Part shown: piece after piece, positions 47,996-58,667 of the stretch
Numbering within the stretch: position 1 is the first letter of the stretch
How the letters are laid out: each line of letters opens with the position of its first letter
Source of the DNA: an uncultured Clostridia bacterium
Lineage (GTDB): Bacteria; Bacillota; Clostridia; Christensenellales; Aristaeellaceae
Assembly (NCBI GenBank): GCA_946408995.1
Contig: CAMJUL010000005.1
Location: 1 to 64,000 of the forward strand
DNA: 64,000 bases
Direction: 5' to 3'
Notes under the pieces: generated by a model
Databases searched by the model: none
What the model saw: the letters and a program-made list of their open reading frames with translations, nothing else
What the model was told of the DNA's origin: nothing
Position numbers and translations under genes: made by a program

Positions 47996-48988
47996 TCAGG
48001 AAGGATCCTTCTCTTCCAGCCAGTGGCGCTTGCTTTCTTCCCAGGTGCGTTCACTGATGATGTAGCGGGGTCTGCGTTTACTCTCCAGATATGTTTTCCC
48101 GACATACTGTCCGATAATACCGGTTGAAATGAGCTGAATGCCGCCAATGATGCAAATCAGGCACACAGTGGAAGCCCATCCCGCGACAGACTGTCCGCGA
48201 ATCGCTTCCACAATGGCCCATACCGCAGCGGCAAGTCCGGCAAGGCTGAAAAAGATGCCCACCCCCGTAACGATCGAAAGGGGCTTGACAGACAGACTCG
48301 TGATCCCGTTGAACGCGAGGGCAAGCATTTTTTTCAGCGGATAATGGCTCTCCCCGGCCAGGCGTTCCGCCCGTTCATAATACACTCTGGTGCTCTTGAA
48401 GCCCACAAGGGGGAACAGGCCCCGAAGGAAAATATTGACCTCTTCATAATCCGCAAAGTGCTGCAGCACCAGACTGCTGACCAAACGGTAATCCGCGTGA
48501 TTGAAAATGACCTCGGCCCCGAGGGTATTCATCAACTTATAGAAGCTTTCTGCGGTAAAACGTTTGAACCAGGTGTCCGTTGTCCGCTTGGAGCGGACAC
48601 CATAGACCACCTCGCTGCCCTCCAGGTAAGCGTCCACCATCTGGTCCATGGCATGAATGTCATCCTGACCGTCACAATCAATGGATATGGTGATATCGCA
48701 GCGGTCCTTCGCCTCCATAAGACCTGCAAGGACCGCGTTTTGATGTCCCCGGTTACGGCTTTGACTGATGCCGATATAATGGACGTCCTGTTTGGAAAGG
48801 TCCTGTATGATCTGCCAGGTCCGGTCTCTGGAACCGTCGTTTACAAACAGTACACGGCTGGAATCGCTGATTTTTCCCTGATCCCTGAGGGAACAAATCT
48901 CCTCCAGGAACATCGGAGCGGTCATTGGCAGCACTTTTTCCTCGTTATAACAGGGAATCACAATCCAAAGAACAGGTCTTGCTTCCAT
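47996..48988 (-). CDS. Family 2 glycosyltransferase with two C-terminal TM helices (GtrB-like)
   Basis: LWIVIPCYNEEKVLPMTAPMFLEEI...ISQSRNRGHQNAVLAGLMEA...ISIDCDGQDDI. Confidence 0.92.
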   Translation of the reverse strand: MEARPVLWIVIPCYNEEKVLPMTAPMFLEEICSLRDQGKISDSSRVLFVNDGSRDRTWQIIQDLSKQDVHYIGISQSRNRGHQNAVLAGLMEAKDRCDITISIDCDGQDDIHAMDQMVDAYLEGSEVVYGVRSKRTTDTWFKRFTAESFYKLMNTLGAEVIFNHADYRLVSSLVLQHFADYEEVNIFLRGLFPLVGFKSTRVYYERAERLAGESHYPLKKMLALAFNGITSLSVKPLSIVTGVGIFFSLAGLAAAVWAIVEAIRGQSVAGWASTVCLICIIGGIQLISTGIIGQYVGKTYLESKRRPRYIISERTWEESKRHWLEEKDPS

Positions 48989-49093
48989 TTTAGTAAACTC
49001 CTTTTCAATAGCAGCCATGCATTTGCCAAAGCAGTATACCATAAGCCGGACCAGGAGTAAAGTAAAAGACCGTATGGGGCAGCGTTGCGGGAA

Positions 49094-50482
49094 TCAGCGG
49101 ACCTTTTCCAGTTCCCCGAGGAGTTTTTCCCGCTGTGAGGTGCGAACCAGGAAACGTGCCCCATCCACCGACGCGGCATCATAGAAAAGATCATGGGCAA
49201 AAAAACGCACTGCCTTTTCCGTACCGTCCGTAAGCGTATAAAAAAGAGTCAGGGTTTCATTCCCCCCGGGAGGGGCGTAAAGCAGATCATCCACCGTCAT
49301 CCCGACAACGCAGCGATAGATTTCGGAATAGCGCTCAGGATCGACAGCCTGGCCGTCCAGGAAATACAGGGTTTCTTCCCCCTGGGCTTTCCTCTCCAGC
49401 AGATGCTCCCCGTTCTGGTGGACGATCTTCAGCGAACGAACAAGATCTGCCGAGATCAGATAGACGAAAGGATCCAGAAGCGCGTTTGGAGGACAGTCTT
49501 CCAAAAAGCGAATCTGGTCTGTTCCGACGGTGTACACCGCGTCGCTCCGGTCAAACCGGATGTATCTTTGCCCGGTTCCCGTATTTCCGCCAACAGTATA
49601 ATCCAGCACGCTTCCGTCCGAAAATGCGGCAAGCAGTCTTTTTCCCGTATCAAGGCCGAAGGCGCGCATCTCTTCCGGGGTCTGAACCGTCCCGGCGTAT
49701 CCTTCAGCGTGAAGGGCACAAATTCCTGTCACATATTTTTCAACGAAAGCGGTATTGGCGTCATGGGTAAATGGGGCTGTCATCTGCCATTTGGCAAGGC
49801 TTCCTTCCCTGCCTTTCCGCGTGAGGATCCAGGAGGTATCCCGGTCCACCAGGGCCGCCTGTACCGCGTATTCTGCATGCTGGACCGACGCGCCCGGCAG
49901 CGCATGAAGCGAATAAAGCGGCTGCGTCACTGTTTCATAAAAATCGCTTGGTGCCAGATAAACCGTTGTTTCCCCGGCGACGGCAACATAGCACCCCAGC
50001 TGGGGCGAGAGATAATTGCCCACCAGCAGGGTCAGCATCTCCTCCCCGGAATAGCGGAGGGTCAGTTTTGCCTTTGGCGGATTCAAACCGCAGGCCGTTT
50101 GGTCCAGGCCTTCCCACCGTGCGGTAACAGGCAGGTGCTGCGCTGCGACCATAAAGACCTGCCAGGCGTTCTCCTGCAGGGCGAAGCCAGGATGGTCCTG
50201 TACGGTAAGCGGCTGTCCAAGAACATTGTTGACCCCAAGAAGAAGGCCATCCTCAGAATAGACCAGGTCGCTTATAAGGGTATACCGCTCCTCAGGCAGT
50301 TCCAGCGTCAGGGACTGAAAGGATGGCAGCTTCCGTTCGTACAACATCTCATAGTTGGAGCGGACCGTCTGCTCATCTGCGAAAGGCCCAGTGCCCTGCA
50401 CAGGAACGCAAAGAAGCTGCCAAAGAAGAACAAGGCAGACACAGGCGGCCAAAAGGCAGAATAGTTTTCCTGTTCTGCGCAT
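49094..50482 (-). CDS. DUF4340-type protein
   Basis: N-terminal TM, DUF4340-like repeats; directly follows GldG-like gene. Confidence 0.72.
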   Translation of the reverse strand: MRRTGKLFCLLAACVCLVLLWQLLCVPVQGTGPFADEQTVRSNYEMLYERKLPSFQSLTLELPEERYTLISDLVYSEDGLLLGVNNVLGQPLTVQDHPGFALQENAWQVFMVAAQHLPVTARWEGLDQTACGLNPPKAKLTLRYSGEEMLTLLVGNYLSPQLGCYVAVAGETTVYLAPSDFYETVTQPLYSLHALPGASVQHAEYAVQAALVDRDTSWILTRKGREGSLAKWQMTAPFTHDANTAFVEKYVTGICALHAEGYAGTVQTPEEMRAFGLDTGKRLLAAFSDGSVLDYTVGGNTGTGQRYIRFDRSDAVYTVGTDQIRFLEDCPPNALLDPFVYLISADLVRSLKIVHQNGEHLLERKAQGEETLYFLDGQAVDPERYSEIYRCVVGMTVDDLLYAPPGGNETLTLFYTLTDGTEKAVRFFAHDLFYDAASVDGARFLVRTSQREKLLGELEKVR

Positions 50483-51895
50483 TTACAGGCGCCTCCTTTT
50501 GATCAGGACTGCCGCCATCGTCAGCAGCAGGATGCACGGCAGCAAAGCAAGCAGAAAGATGGATGTCCGGATGCGCACCTGTTCATTTGGGAAACGGATG
50601 GTATGGGCAGGAAGGCGCTTGACCCCCGCATCCAGGGAATAGGTTACCTCCTGATGCGTCATCCGGAGCAGCATAGAAGAGATCAGGTCCAGGTTTTCGC
50701 TTGCATCCAGCCATTCCCCATCCCGGAGCATATCCGCGCTGCCAAGCAACAGAAAACGCATTCCGGCGCTGTTCCCCGCGTAAGCCCCCAAAAGGAACCC
50801 GCCTGTTACGTCCCCTTCCGCGCTTTGGTCCGCGCGGCCCGTGCTGTCCCTGTGGAGCACGGCGCGCCCGGAAGTGGATAAAAGCCGCTCCAGCGTAACG
50901 CCGGGACGGTAAAGGGGGGACGACAGAGCGGCCGCGTTTGGCAGGATCAGCCTGCCGGACAGGTTGTCTGCCAGGGATTGATCCCCCTCAAGCCTCGGAT
51001 TCAGCCATTCGACCCGGTCAATATACCGCTGCGTCTCCAAAGGGTTTTCAACCAACCAGCCCTGTTCCATACCAAGCCCATACAAAGAGCACACGGCCTG
51101 AAGCCTCGAAAGACCAGAAACCGGCGTACCCGATCCGAAGGACAGGAAAAACGCTCCTCCGCGGTCAAGGTGATCCGCGAGCATCAACTGTTCCCTTTCC
51201 GTAAGGTCCGTCCTGGGGTCGATCATCAGCAGCACATCGTTCGGCTCGGCGGTAAAGTTGCTCAAATTCGCGGTGATGACCCGTAATCCAACGGCATTGA
51301 GCTGCAGCGAGAGGGAGGTGCAGTCCTGCTCGCCAGTCTCGCCATGCCCGCTGAGGAACACTGCGCGCGCGGCAGATGGACTGCTTACATGGGAAACAGC
51401 GCCGATCACACGGGCTTCCCCTGTATAAATGGTGTAGATCTCCTCCCCGATCCTGGTTGAAAAGAGCAGTTCGGAGGGAAGGATCCGTACGGTACGGGTG
51501 CCGTCACTGCCGCGCACAAACAGGGTCCCTTCTTCCACCAACGTGCTTCCGTTCAGGGAAAGGAGGCGCTGTGGTTCCCCGGCGGGATTCACCTCCGCCG
51601 TTTTCAGATTGGGATTGATCGAACGCATGCGGCTCAAGGTTTCCTGCACCAGGTCCAAAAGGGAAGAATGTGTACCGGGCGTATGCACCAGGTAAACAGA
51701 AACCTCCGTGTCAAGGGATTTCAGTTTTTCCGTGGTATAATCGCTCAAAGCCGAAAGACGGTCCGGGGACAAATCCCATTTGAGATACCAGCGGTCCTCC
51801 GCCGCCTGAAAGCAAAGACACAGCAAGATGCAGAAGATCACCGCAAGAAGACACAGCAGCAGGTTGTAAAGGGGAAAACGCATGCCTTTATTCAT
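50483..51895 (-). CDS. GldG-like auxiliary protein of ABC-2 system
   Basis: WDLSPDRLSALSDYTTEKLKSLDTEVSVYLVHTPG...FLSGHGETGEQ...DVLLMIDPRTDLTEREQLMLADHLDRGGAFFLSFG. Confidence 0.8.
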   Translation of the reverse strand: MNKGMRFPLYNLLLCLLAVIFCILLCLCFQAAEDRWYLKWDLSPDRLSALSDYTTEKLKSLDTEVSVYLVHTPGTHSSLLDLVQETLSRMRSINPNLKTAEVNPAGEPQRLLSLNGSTLVEEGTLFVRGSDGTRTVRILPSELLFSTRIGEEIYTIYTGEARVIGAVSHVSSPSAARAVFLSGHGETGEQDCTSLSLQLNAVGLRVITANLSNFTAEPNDVLLMIDPRTDLTEREQLMLADHLDRGGAFFLSFGSGTPVSGLSRLQAVCSLYGLGMEQGWLVENPLETQRYIDRVEWLNPRLEGDQSLADNLSGRLILPNAAALSSPLYRPGVTLERLLSTSGRAVLHRDSTGRADQSAEGDVTGGFLLGAYAGNSAGMRFLLLGSADMLRDGEWLDASENLDLISSMLLRMTHQEVTYSLDAGVKRLPAHTIRFPNEQVRIRTSIFLLALLPCILLLTMAAVLIKRRRL

Positions 51896-52626
51896 CCCGC
51901 CCGCCTCCTTTGATGCTTGCGCGCCTCAAGCAAACGTGTCGTCAGAAACAGCATCAGAAACGAAAAAACAAGGTAATAGACCAGGTCCGATAGGCTCAGA
52001 ATGCCGTTGGCAAAATCCCCGAGCCTGTCCTGCCCGGGAAGGGCGGAAAGAAGACCGCCAAGAACGTTCCACGGCCGATTCGTCAACTGAGGCTGGATAT
52101 AATGCTCATTCAGATACAGAAATACGTTGATGCCAAGGGTTAGGACGCCGGCGGTCATCTGATTGAAACACAGGGAGGAGATCAGCAATCCGACGGAAAG
52201 CAGGGAGGTCCCCAGCAGATAATAGCCCAAATAAGTGCAAAGCGTCTCAAGAACGGAGATCTGCGCGAACCGTGAGATCACCAGGGTGTAAAGCCCTGTC
52301 AGGAGCATTGCGATCAAAAGCATGACGCAAGCAGCAAGAAACTTGCCAAATACGATCGCGCCTGTCCGGACCGGAAGGGTAAACAGCAGCTGATCGGTAC
52401 GCATGCGCCTCTCCTCCGCGAAAAGACGCATGGTCAAAAGCGGCGCGATCAAAAGAAACGGCAGATGCATGGCGGAAAGCATCACGTTCATGCTCGCGCT
52501 CATTTCCTGCCCAATGTTGACAAAAACAAACACAATCCCGGACAGAAGGGTATACATTGCCAGAAACACGTACCCGACAGGAGTCGCGAAATACCCGTGC
52601 AGTTCCCTGAGAAAAAGCGTCTTCAT
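51892..52626 (-). CDS. ABC-2 type permease (GldF-like)
   Basis: LFLRELHGYFATPVGYVFLAMYTLLSGIVF...PLLTMRLFAEERRMRTDQLLFTLPV. Confidence 0.85.
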   Translation of the reverse strand: MKTLFLRELHGYFATPVGYVFLAMYTLLSGIVFVFVNIGQEMSASMNVMLSAMHLPFLLIAPLLTMRLFAEERRMRTDQLLFTLPVRTGAIVFGKFLAACVMLLIAMLLTGLYTLVISRFAQISVLETLCTYLGYYLLGTSLLSVGLLISSLCFNQMTAGVLTLGINVFLYLNEHYIQPQLTNRPWNVLGGLLSALPGQDRLGDFANGILSLSDLVYYLVFSFLMLFLTTRLLEARKHQRRRAG

Positions 52627-53549
52627 GATTCCGGCGCTCCTTTCCCGGTCAAACGGAGAAACGCATCTTCCAGTGTTTCTTTTTCGTCCCGCATTTCCGC
52701 CAAAGCGCCTTTCATTTTTTTGAATGCCTCGTACACTGCCGGGCCGCAGTCAGCTTCCGGCCGGTAGCGGATGACGATTTCATCCCCTTGTCTGGATACG
52801 GAAAGGATCCCAGGCAGGGAGGAGACCGCCTCCATAGAGGCGTCCTCCCCCTGATACCGTACACGCAATTCGCCCTTTTTCCGAAGAAGGGCGGACAGCG
52901 GACCATCGTAAACAGCCTGTCCTTCCTCCAGGACCAGCGCCCTTGAGCAAATGCCCGTAAACTCACTAAGCATATGGGAGGAAAGCAGCACCGTGCTTGT
53001 TTCGCCTGCCTGCCTGATCACATCCCGCATCTGCACCATCTGAAGCGGGTCCATGCCGCTTCCGGGCTCGTCAAGGATCAGCAAGGGAGGGCTGCCAAGC
53101 AGCGCCTGGGCCAGTCCCAGCCGCTGCCGATACCCCTTGGACAGGCTTCCGCTCAGCCTGTTTGCCCAGTTTCCCAGACCGGCCGCGGCAATCACCCGTT
53201 CCGTTTCGCTTTTCTTTTTTGATTCAGGGATCGGCTTCAGGTCCGCGCAGAACCGCAGATATTCCTTAACCGTCATGTCCGGGTACAGAGGAGGCTGCTC
53301 CGGAAGGTATCCGATACAGGCGCGCGCCTTCAGGGAGTCCTCCGTCATGTCGTGGCCGCAGATCCTCACCTGCCCGGAAGTGGGGGCAAGATAACCGGTC
53401 AGGATATTCATCAGGGTGGATTTGCCTGCGCCGTTCCGGCCCAGCAGCGCGATGATCTCGCCCGGACTTGCCGTAAAGGAAACCTCACGAAGGGCGTCCC
53501 TTTTCAGATAGCGCTTGCAGATCCGTTCAGCCTTCAGGAGACACATCAC
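52623..53549 (-). CDS. ABC transporter ATP-binding protein (GldA-like)
   Basis: LLGRNGAGKSTLMNILTGYLAPTSG...LSGSLSKGYRQRLGLAQALLGSPPLLILDEPGSGMDP. Confidence 0.93.
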   Translation of the reverse strand: MMCLLKAERICKRYLKRDALREVSFTASPGEIIALLGRNGAGKSTLMNILTGYLAPTSGQVRICGHDMTEDSLKARACIGYLPEQPPLYPDMTVKEYLRFCADLKPIPESKKKSETERVIAAAGLGNWANRLSGSLSKGYRQRLGLAQALLGSPPLLILDEPGSGMDPLQMVQMRDVIRQAGETSTVLLSSHMLSEFTGICSRALVLEEGQAVYDGPLSALLRKKGELRVRYQGEDASMEAVSSLPGILSVSRQGDEIVIRYRPEADCGPAVYEAFKKMKGALAEMRDEKETLEDAFLRLTGKGAPES

Positions 53550-55779
53550 TTCCGGGTTCCTCCTTGCTTCGTTTGAACTGCATGGGCGTCATCCCTACTT
53601 TTTGCCGGAACCGTCTGATAAAGGAACCGGCGTCATAATACCCGACCGCCTCGGCGATTTCCTTGACGGAAAGATCCGAATTTACAAGGAGATCCTTGGA
53701 ATGTTCAACCCTCAGCATGGTCAGGTACTCAAGCGGGGTGACCCGCATTTTGCTTTTAAAGAGCTGTGAAAGCCTTGCGTTTGGCATGTTGAAGGTCTCG
53801 GCGATGGCGCTGATGGAAAGCTCCTTGTCGTAGTAATGCGTGTCGATATAGCCGACGACACGGTCCATCAGGTCACCGGATGCCTCATCCGGCTCGGCAG
53901 GGGCGCTCCCCTCCCCACAGGAAAGGATAAAATGGCACAAACGTCTCAGCAGTTCGCTGACATCATCCATGCTGGCACACCCGGAAAGCATGAGGATATC
54001 GTAAACCTCCTGTGCCCCGCGTTCCCTGCTCAGCGCGTCCATATGCTCCTTGAGAAGCGTCTCTATGACGTTGTTGTATATCAGCCTGAAGGAGAAGGAA
54101 GACATGCTGTTCCGTTTTAAAAAATGCAGCAGCTCGGCGATCTTGCTGTTGAGCAGATCCTCACTGCGAAGCAGGAGGGCCTGATGAATCCCTTCCGTAA
54201 TCCGCTGTGCCTGCGGAAGGATCTCTCCGAAATTCGTGGGAATGCTCCCGTAAAACAGCGGCTTGTCGGCATCCATGACAAACCGGTTGTCATAGGTGGC
54301 TGCCGCCTCAAGGTAGGCGCTGGAGACCTCGGAAAAGTCCTCATGGATCCCAGAGATCGTCGTTACCGCCTGGCCGCTCTGTTCCTGGGTACGGCGGTGG
54401 ATCTCCTCCGCCATGGAAACAAGGGCCTCCTGGCTGTCTGCAAATACGAGGTACAAAATGGCGTCCAGGGCCACAAGCTCCGTCCCGCAGGCGCATACGC
54501 CCGGGATTGGGCAGTCGCCACCCGCAAATACCATGGGCTGCCTCCCGGCCTCCTGGTCAAAGCAAAGCACAACCGCGTAGTATTTCCGGTCGATCTTTAA
54601 TTCGACTCCGGCCGCGGCCTGAAGCGCATCCTGCCTGGTCGGATAGTGGTTTTTCAGGAAGCTGAGGACAAAATCGTGTCTGCGCATGGGCAGCGCGTTT
54701 TCCAGCTGGATGCTTAGGGCCGCATTCTGCCTGGAGAGCTCGCTGATGCCCTGCTTGATTTTCTGCCATTCATCCCCCTGTTTTTCCTCAGAGGAAAGCA
54801 GGCTTGATATCTCATGGACCGGCTGCCAATTGCGTCGGGCCAGCCGATAGGCAATGAAAAACGCCAGGAGACTTCCAACGGCCAGGATGATCAATCCCCC
54901 GCTCAGATTGGCGGCAAGGGATGCGGCAAGATCCCCGCTCCGGATCAGGGAAACATACTCCATGCTCCAGCCGGGCACCGTTACACGGGAAAGAATGTAT
55001 TCGTCCCCCTGGAAACGGAAGGCGTCCAGGCCACTGACCATGGCTGAGCGGATCTCCTCGTCCGGAATTGAATAGCTGCACGAGGAAACAAGCGTCCGAT
55101 CCCGGTAAAAAATATACGTATTGTTCTTTGTGGCGATGGCATCAGAGAACATTTCGTCAAACACGGTCTTGCGAACCAGAAACATCAGGCATCCCCGTTC
55201 CTCCCGAAGCATGCCAAAGGGCATAAAATACGTGATGATGGGTTCGCTGCTGCCGTCGAGCAGCGTTCCCTGGACCCGCTGAGCAGGAAGAATGGTCAAT
55301 TCCTCGGAGCCATGCAGCACGCTTTCCAATTGGGAAGCGGAGAAATGCTCAAAGTGGGTCAGACTGGTCAGCGCGTCCAGCGTCATGGAATTCTGCGAAG
55401 AGTAAATATGGCTGTCGATGGCAAAGCAGAGGAACATCCTTTCGCAGAAAGTATTTGTGGCTGCATATAAGGAAAGGTATTTCATCAGCTGATACGCCAT
55501 GTCGGGGTGTTCCTGAAAGACAAAAGCCTTGATAAAGGGGGAAATGCTCATCTGGTCCGCAGTATTCTGCATGGCCGTCAGGTATTCGCCGTGACGTTCC
55601 GCGATGCGGGCAAGGCGGTTGAACTGGCTGTTCCTCGCCTCCGTCCACATGGAATCATAGGTGCGCAGCGTCATAAAGAAAGAAAAAACGACCGCCAGCA
55701 GCACGATGACGATGATATAGGAGAACAGGAGCCTTTTAAAGGCGCCAGACTGAAAGAAGGATCGCTTCCCTCCGGTCAT
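53527..55779 (-). CDS. Membrane-bound AraC-family sensor/regulator
   Basis: Two TM segments flanking an extracellular region; C-terminal HTH ISAIAETFNMPNARLSQLFKSKMRVTPLEYLTMLRVEHSKDLLVNSDLSVKEIAEAVGYYDAGSFIRRFRQKVGMTPMQFK. Confidence 0.9.
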   Translation of the reverse strand: MTGGKRSFFQSGAFKRLLFSYIIVIVLLAVVFSFFMTLRTYDSMWTEARNSQFNRLARIAERHGEYLTAMQNTADQMSISPFIKAFVFQEHPDMAYQLMKYLSLYAATNTFCERMFLCFAIDSHIYSSQNSMTLDALTSLTHFEHFSASQLESVLHGSEELTILPAQRVQGTLLDGSSEPIITYFMPFGMLREERGCLMFLVRKTVFDEMFSDAIATKNNTYIFYRDRTLVSSCSYSIPDEEIRSAMVSGLDAFRFQGDEYILSRVTVPGWSMEYVSLIRSGDLAASLAANLSGGLIILAVGSLLAFFIAYRLARRNWQPVHEISSLLSSEEKQGDEWQKIKQGISELSRQNAALSIQLENALPMRRHDFVLSFLKNHYPTRQDALQAAAGVELKIDRKYYAVVLCFDQEAGRQPMVFAGGDCPIPGVCACGTELVALDAILYLVFADSQEALVSMAEEIHRRTQEQSGQAVTTISGIHEDFSEVSSAYLEAAATYDNRFVMDADKPLFYGSIPTNFGEILPQAQRITEGIHQALLLRSEDLLNSKIAELLHFLKRNSMSSFSFRLIYNNVIETLLKEHMDALSRERGAQEVYDILMLSGCASMDDVSELLRRLCHFILSCGEGSAPAEPDEASGDLMDRVVGYIDTHYYDKELSISAIAETFNMPNARLSQLFKSKMRVTPLEYLTMLRVEHSKDLLVNSDLSVKEIAEAVGYYDAGSFIRRFRQKVGMTPMQFKRSKEEPGSDVSPEG

Positions 55780-57341
55780 TTTTCAGCCTCCCCCGTTCTT
55801 CCGGTATGACGGTTGTAGATCTGCTGATAAAGCTCCCGGTATTCCAGCGCGCCCTCGGCTTTCAGATCCTCTATAAAAGCGTCAAACGCCTGATCCGTAA
55901 CGCCGTGAACAACAGCATTCACGATAAAATCATCCACAACCGTCTTTATGCGTTTTTTCAGCTGTGTCAGACGGGCCGATTCCTGACTGGTTTTCGCCGA
56001 TTCCACCGTCAGCACCTTTTCCGAAACGGGCTCCAGCACGCCAGATGCGTCATAGGCCTCGCAATACCCGCTTTTTTCCACCCGATGCGGCGCGGGCACG
56101 TATACAGAACGGTAATACTCCTTCGGCGCAAAAAACTGGCCGCAGATAACGGGAACGATCTCGTACAGCCGGTTGGCCTCCGGAACGGCGATCACCTGGT
56201 ATCTGCCGTCCTCCCCCCGCTGGAGCATTTCCCCCACCGGGCCATTTTGGGAAACAAGCATGGTTTCCGTATCCATCTGGGCATCCAGCCAGCGAAGGGA
56301 AGCGGGGATATCCCGGTTTTGGATGGTGAGCGCAGCGCCGAATTCAACGGTATCCTTGATCCTGGATAGGCGCGCATCGTATCCATCGGCGTGCACCGGA
56401 AGCATGCAGACGAACTGGGACGCGATCCCGGCCTGCAGGGCCGTATTGCCCAAGCGCCAGTAACTGAAAAAGCCGGCCGTATTCCGGTTCACTTTCGCGC
56501 TCCACAGGTTGGAACCCTGCGTAATGCTTTCCACGTCCAGAAGCTTTTCCTCGCAGAGAAGATGCATCCATTCCGCCGTTTCGCGGAAGCCGTCCTGAAA
56601 CGGCGCAAAACGGACGATGCCGTCTGAACCCGCGAAGACGAAATCTTCATTCATCGGGATCCCCCAGGCACTGAAAAGATTATACAGCCCCGTATTACAG
56701 TCATCCAGGGTCGCTTCATAAGGGACCTCGTCCTTCAGCCCGTTGCCGTTTGGATCCCCGTCCCGGAAGGCGCGGAGCACGTCCGTAAGCTCGCGGACGG
56801 TCGTCGGAACCTCAAGGTGCAGGCGGTCCAGCCATTGCCGGTTGATAAAAAAATGCCCGTTAACGCTGACATCCTGGGAAAGAAGAAAACCGACATAGTA
56901 ACAACGCCCATCAGAGGAGGGAATGACCTCCGCCATATCGCTCTCCGCAAGCCTTGCGGAATAGACCGGCATGTATTCCTTCAAATACGTATCAAGCGGC
57001 ACAAGAAGGTGACGATTGACGCCGTATTCCTCGGTATCCAGAGAACCCCGAAGGACAAGATCCTTGTATTGTCCGGAAGCAAACATCAATTGCTGACGGT
57101 TCTTCCATTCGGCGTCCCTGACCGTTTCAAACTCCACATGCACATGGGTCTTCTCTTCCAGTTCCCTGTAAAACCAGAGATTCGCAAAATCAATGGCCTG
57201 GTTCTCCAATTCGTATTGGAGGGCCGTTAGATCTGTTTTTCCTTCCGTCCTGACGGCAGGATCCGGCGCGCACCCGGACAGGAGCACGGTCAAAGCCAAC
57301 AGCAGAAATGCAAAAAAGCGGTTTCTCCTTGATGTTTTCAT
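55776..57341 (-). CDS. Solute-binding lipoprotein (LplA-like)
   Basis: Lipobox LLSGC; paralogue of 59659..61164; overlaps regulator start by 4 nt. Confidence 0.85.
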   Translation of the reverse strand: MKTSRRNRFFAFLLLALTVLLSGCAPDPAVRTEGKTDLTALQYELENQAIDFANLWFYRELEEKTHVHVEFETVRDAEWKNRQQLMFASGQYKDLVLRGSLDTEEYGVNRHLLVPLDTYLKEYMPVYSARLAESDMAEVIPSSDGRCYYVGFLLSQDVSVNGHFFINRQWLDRLHLEVPTTVRELTDVLRAFRDGDPNGNGLKDEVPYEATLDDCNTGLYNLFSAWGIPMNEDFVFAGSDGIVRFAPFQDGFRETAEWMHLLCEEKLLDVESITQGSNLWSAKVNRNTAGFFSYWRLGNTALQAGIASQFVCMLPVHADGYDARLSRIKDTVEFGAALTIQNRDIPASLRWLDAQMDTETMLVSQNGPVGEMLQRGEDGRYQVIAVPEANRLYEIVPVICGQFFAPKEYYRSVYVPAPHRVEKSGYCEAYDASGVLEPVSEKVLTVESAKTSQESARLTQLKKRIKTVVDDFIVNAVVHGVTDQAFDAFIEDLKAEGALEYRELYQQIYNRHTGRTGEAEK

Positions 57342-57689
57342 GGCATTTCCTTCAGCGTTCGTTCTGTTCGCCCTTTCGTGCAGACAAAGATCCGTTCCAA
57401 ATAAGCCGCACAGAAGGCAAAGAGCCTTGTTTCAGGGGATTTTTGCTTTTTCTGTTTGATAATTATACAGGAAAAACGTCCAAAAGGGAATAGGCAGAAC
57501 TTTTGCCAATGCCCCAAAGGGCTTCATTCGGACCTTCCAGGCGATATGCGCAATAATTTTGTCTATTTTCAAGCGGTAAAAAACATGCTATTATATGACC
57601 AGATAAACAAAATGAAGCACAGCACGCGTTCCGTTTTTGACGGAACTGTTCTCTCGGATCCAGATTCGACCAATGGAAGGAGGATCCTT

Positions 57690-58646
57690 ATGCAGGTCTC
57701 CCCCAAAAAGAACACGCGTTCCAAGCCACCGCTCGCCACCCGTTTTGCAAAGGCCGTTTACCGGGACTGGCAGCTCTGGGTTTTTTTGCTGCCCGCACTG
57801 CTGTTCTTCCTTTTTTTCTGCTATTTTCCCATGTATGGCGTGCAAATCGCCTTCAAGGATTACAAGGCAGCCTTTGGTATCATAGGGAGCAAATGGGCCA
57901 ATCCCTGGTTCAAGCATTTCAGGACCTTCTTTAATTCCTTCTACTGCGGAAGGATGTTCGCAAATACCTTCCTTTTGAATCTATATGGCCTTTTGGTCGG
58001 GTTCCCGGTCCCCGTGCTGCTGGCCATCCTGCTCAATCAACTGACGCACAAAAGGTTCAAGGGATTCGCCCAGACCGCCATTTATGTGCCCCATTTCATT
58101 TCCACGGTGGTTCTTGCCGGCATGATCTATCTGTTCTTTTCCCCTTCCAGCGGGATCGTCAACAAAGCCATTGAGGCCTTCGGAGGAAAAGCGATCTACT
58201 TTATGCTGGAGGAAAAATGGTTCCGTCCGCTCTTTATTGGGTCGGATGTGTGGCAGAACGCTGGATGGAACACCATCCTTTATATCGCGACGCTGACCAG
58301 CATCGATCCGCAGCTGTATGAGGCCGCCACCATTGACGGCGCATCCCGCTTTCAGCGTATCCGGCATATTGACCTGCCCCACCTGATCCCCATCTGCGTG
58401 ATGATGCTCATCCTCAACTGCGGCTCCCTCCTGTCTTCGGATACCAACAAAGCCCTGCTTCTGCAGACCAGCGGAAACATCAAGACTTCTGACATTATCG
58501 GCGTTTATGTATACAACACAGGCATCGGCAAGGCGCAGTACAGTTACACCTCCGCCATAGGGCTGTGCCTGAATGTGATCAATTTCGCCATTATCATTCT
58601 CGTTAATACCATCTCCCGCAAGGTAAGCGAAATCAGCCTGTTCTGA
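57690..58646 (+). CDS. ABC transporter permease (LplB-like)
   Basis: FYFPMYGVQIAFKDYKAAFGI-type N-terminus (FCYFPMYGVQIAFKDYKAAFGI); YEAATIDGASRFQRIRHIDLPHLIP EAA loop; ATG after GGAGGATCCTT. ORF opens at 57456. Confidence 0.92.
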   Translation: MQVSPKKNTRSKPPLATRFAKAVYRDWQLWVFLLPALLFFLFFCYFPMYGVQIAFKDYKAAFGIIGSKWANPWFKHFRTFFNSFYCGRMFANTFLLNLYGLLVGFPVPVLLAILLNQLTHKRFKGFAQTAIYVPHFISTVVLAGMIYLFFSPSSGIVNKAIEAFGGKAIYFMLEEKWFRPLFIGSDVWQNAGWNTILYIATLTSIDPQLYEAATIDGASRFQRIRHIDLPHLIPICVMMLILNCGSLLSSDTNKALLLQTSGNIKTSDIIGVYVYNTGIGKAQYSYTSAIGLCLNVINFAIIILVNTISRKVSEISLF

Positions 58647-58667
58647 CGCAGAAGGGAGGAACCTGCC

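Noticed and set aside
49094-53549. Gliding motility machinery
   Set aside because: Only the GldAFG-type ABC portion is present, with no GldK-N or Spr genes; the rest of the window looks like a non-gliding Firmicute.
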